Shown: positions 63,488 through 64,000 of the stretch, in pieces
How the letters are laid out: every line of letters starts with the position of its first letter
Numbering within the stretch: the stretch's first letter is position 1
NCBI GenBank assembly: GCA_000824845.1
Contig: CCNC01000074.1
Location: forward strand, 62,001-126,000
DNA: 64,000 nt
Direction: 5' to 3'
Source: Mesorhizobium sp. ORS 3359
GTDB lineage: Bacteria; Pseudomonadota; Alphaproteobacteria; Rhizobiales; Rhizobiaceae
The notes under the pieces: generated by a model
What the model was told of the DNA's origin: nothing
What the model saw: the letters and a program-made list of their open reading frames with translations, nothing else
Databases searched by the model: none
Made by a program: the position numbers and the translations under genes

Positions 63488-64000
63488 TCAAGCCACAGTG
63501 AGGGCGGCCTTGCCGCTGAAGCTGCGCTGTCTGAGCGCATCCAGGGCCTGGCCGATGTCCGTCCACGGGACGGTCATGGCCACGCGGGTTTCCAGCCTGC
63601 CGGCCGCGACGAGATCGAGCAGGGCGGCGATGTCGGCGCCAATGGCTGAGCCGGATGAGTAATAGGCGAAGGTCTGCAGCTTGGCGCCCTCGTGGCCAGG
63701 AACGAACTGGCGAAACCCTACAGGCGTGAGCTCGCCGCTGCTCGAGCCGAACATCACGATCGTTCCACCCGGGGCGACACGTTCGATCCCGGCGGCGAGG
63801 CTCTTGCCGCCGACCGACTCGGTGATCAGCGAAAACGGCCCCTCGGCCAGTTCGATCGACTCGACGACCTGCCCGGCGCCCAGATTGCGAAGGTCATCGT
63901 GATGCGGGGCCGAGGCGATCGCCGTCACCGAAGCGCCTTGCTCGCGGGCGATCTGGATCTGGAAACGGCCGACCGCGCCGCTTGCGCCGGTGATTAGGAT
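63488..64000 (-). CDS. Zinc-type alcohol dehydrogenase / quinone oxidoreductase, 5' end outside window
   Basis: C-terminal part of a medium-chain dehydrogenase. The frame stays open to the window edge. The nucleotide fold reads ILITGASGAVGRFQIQIARE, followed by IERVAPGGTIVMFGSSSGE and the C-terminal tail TDIGQALDALRQRSFSGKAA. The GASGAVG motif fits NADPH:quinone reductase-like members that lack zinc. About 171 residues are visible. Confidence 0.85.
   Translation of the reverse strand: MLITGASGAVGRFQIQIAREQGASVTAIASAPHHDDLRNLGAGQVVESIELAEGPFSLITESVGGKSLAAGIERVAPGGTIVMFGSSSGELTPVGFRQFVPGHEGAKLQTFAYYSSGSAIGADIAALLDLVAAGRLETRVAMTVPWTDIGQALDALRQRSFSGKAALTVA

Overview
The window reads as chromosomal DNA of an alphaproteobacterium of the Rhizobiales, most likely Mesorhizobium or a close relative. 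Reasons seen in the sequence: uniformly high-GC genes, a DUF768-type small protein (a family known mainly from Mesorhizobium), a DUF1127 protein, the hisS-hisZ-hisG order, a divergent oxyR/katG pair, and several families of intergenic palindromes of the kind common in rhizobia. No rRNA, tRNA or CRISPR array was seen.

Left part (1-47.8 kb) is core chromosome. 1-4.4 kb: end of a sugar-type ABC transporter (permease, binding protein) followed by a DJ-1/PfpI protein, a long 2-hydroxyacid dehydrogenase and the broken tail of a GntR/FCD regulator. 4.7-18.2 kb: DUF768 protein, DmpA-type peptidase, xseA, a CHASE4-like/GGDEF/EAL protein, LysR regulator, DUF1127 protein, a tandem-repeat DUF937 protein, gshA, rsmE, a glutamine amidotransferase and a metallophosphatase. 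18.3-27.2 kb: a lactate/glycolate oxidation cluster (lldD with its GntR regulator, DUF3422 membrane protein, glcD-glcE-glcF). A DUF559 endonuclease-like gene bracketed by inverted repeats sits between glcD and glcE. 27.2-35.4 kb: a DUF1963-like protein, a FolD homologue with altered active-site residues, an L,D-transpeptidase, tag, and hisS-hisZ-hisG with large inverted repeats in the gaps. 35.4-47.8 kb: acyl-CoA synthetase, PghP-like hydrolase, Ca2+/H+ antiporter, oxyR/katG, aqpZ, an RsmB-type rRNA methyltransferase, a thioesterase, an MTA/SAH nucleosidase and guaA.

Right part (47.8-60.2 kb) is an accessory island placed directly after the 3' end of guaA, a known integration hotspot. It opens with five TGACGGTA repeats and a P4-type integrase, then an AlpA-like regulator, then a complete four-gene Wadjet (JetABCD) anti-plasmid operon on the minus strand. 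Beyond Wadjet come a broken integrase fragment, an XRE regulator with palindromic operators, a frameshifted gene, a winged-helix excisionase-like protein and a second, divergent tyrosine recombinase. Core genes resume at 60.3 kb with a class A penicillin-binding protein, an SDR and an incomplete zinc-type alcohol dehydrogenase.

Most noteworthy: the Wadjet operon on the guaA island; the TGACGGTA iterons in front of the integrase; the DUF559 gene bracketed by inverted copies of a repeat whose layout recurs near hisS; the FolD homologue with Lys-to-Gln and Asp-to-Glu changes; and a shared operator-like word upstream of both the lldD-linked GntR gene and glcD.
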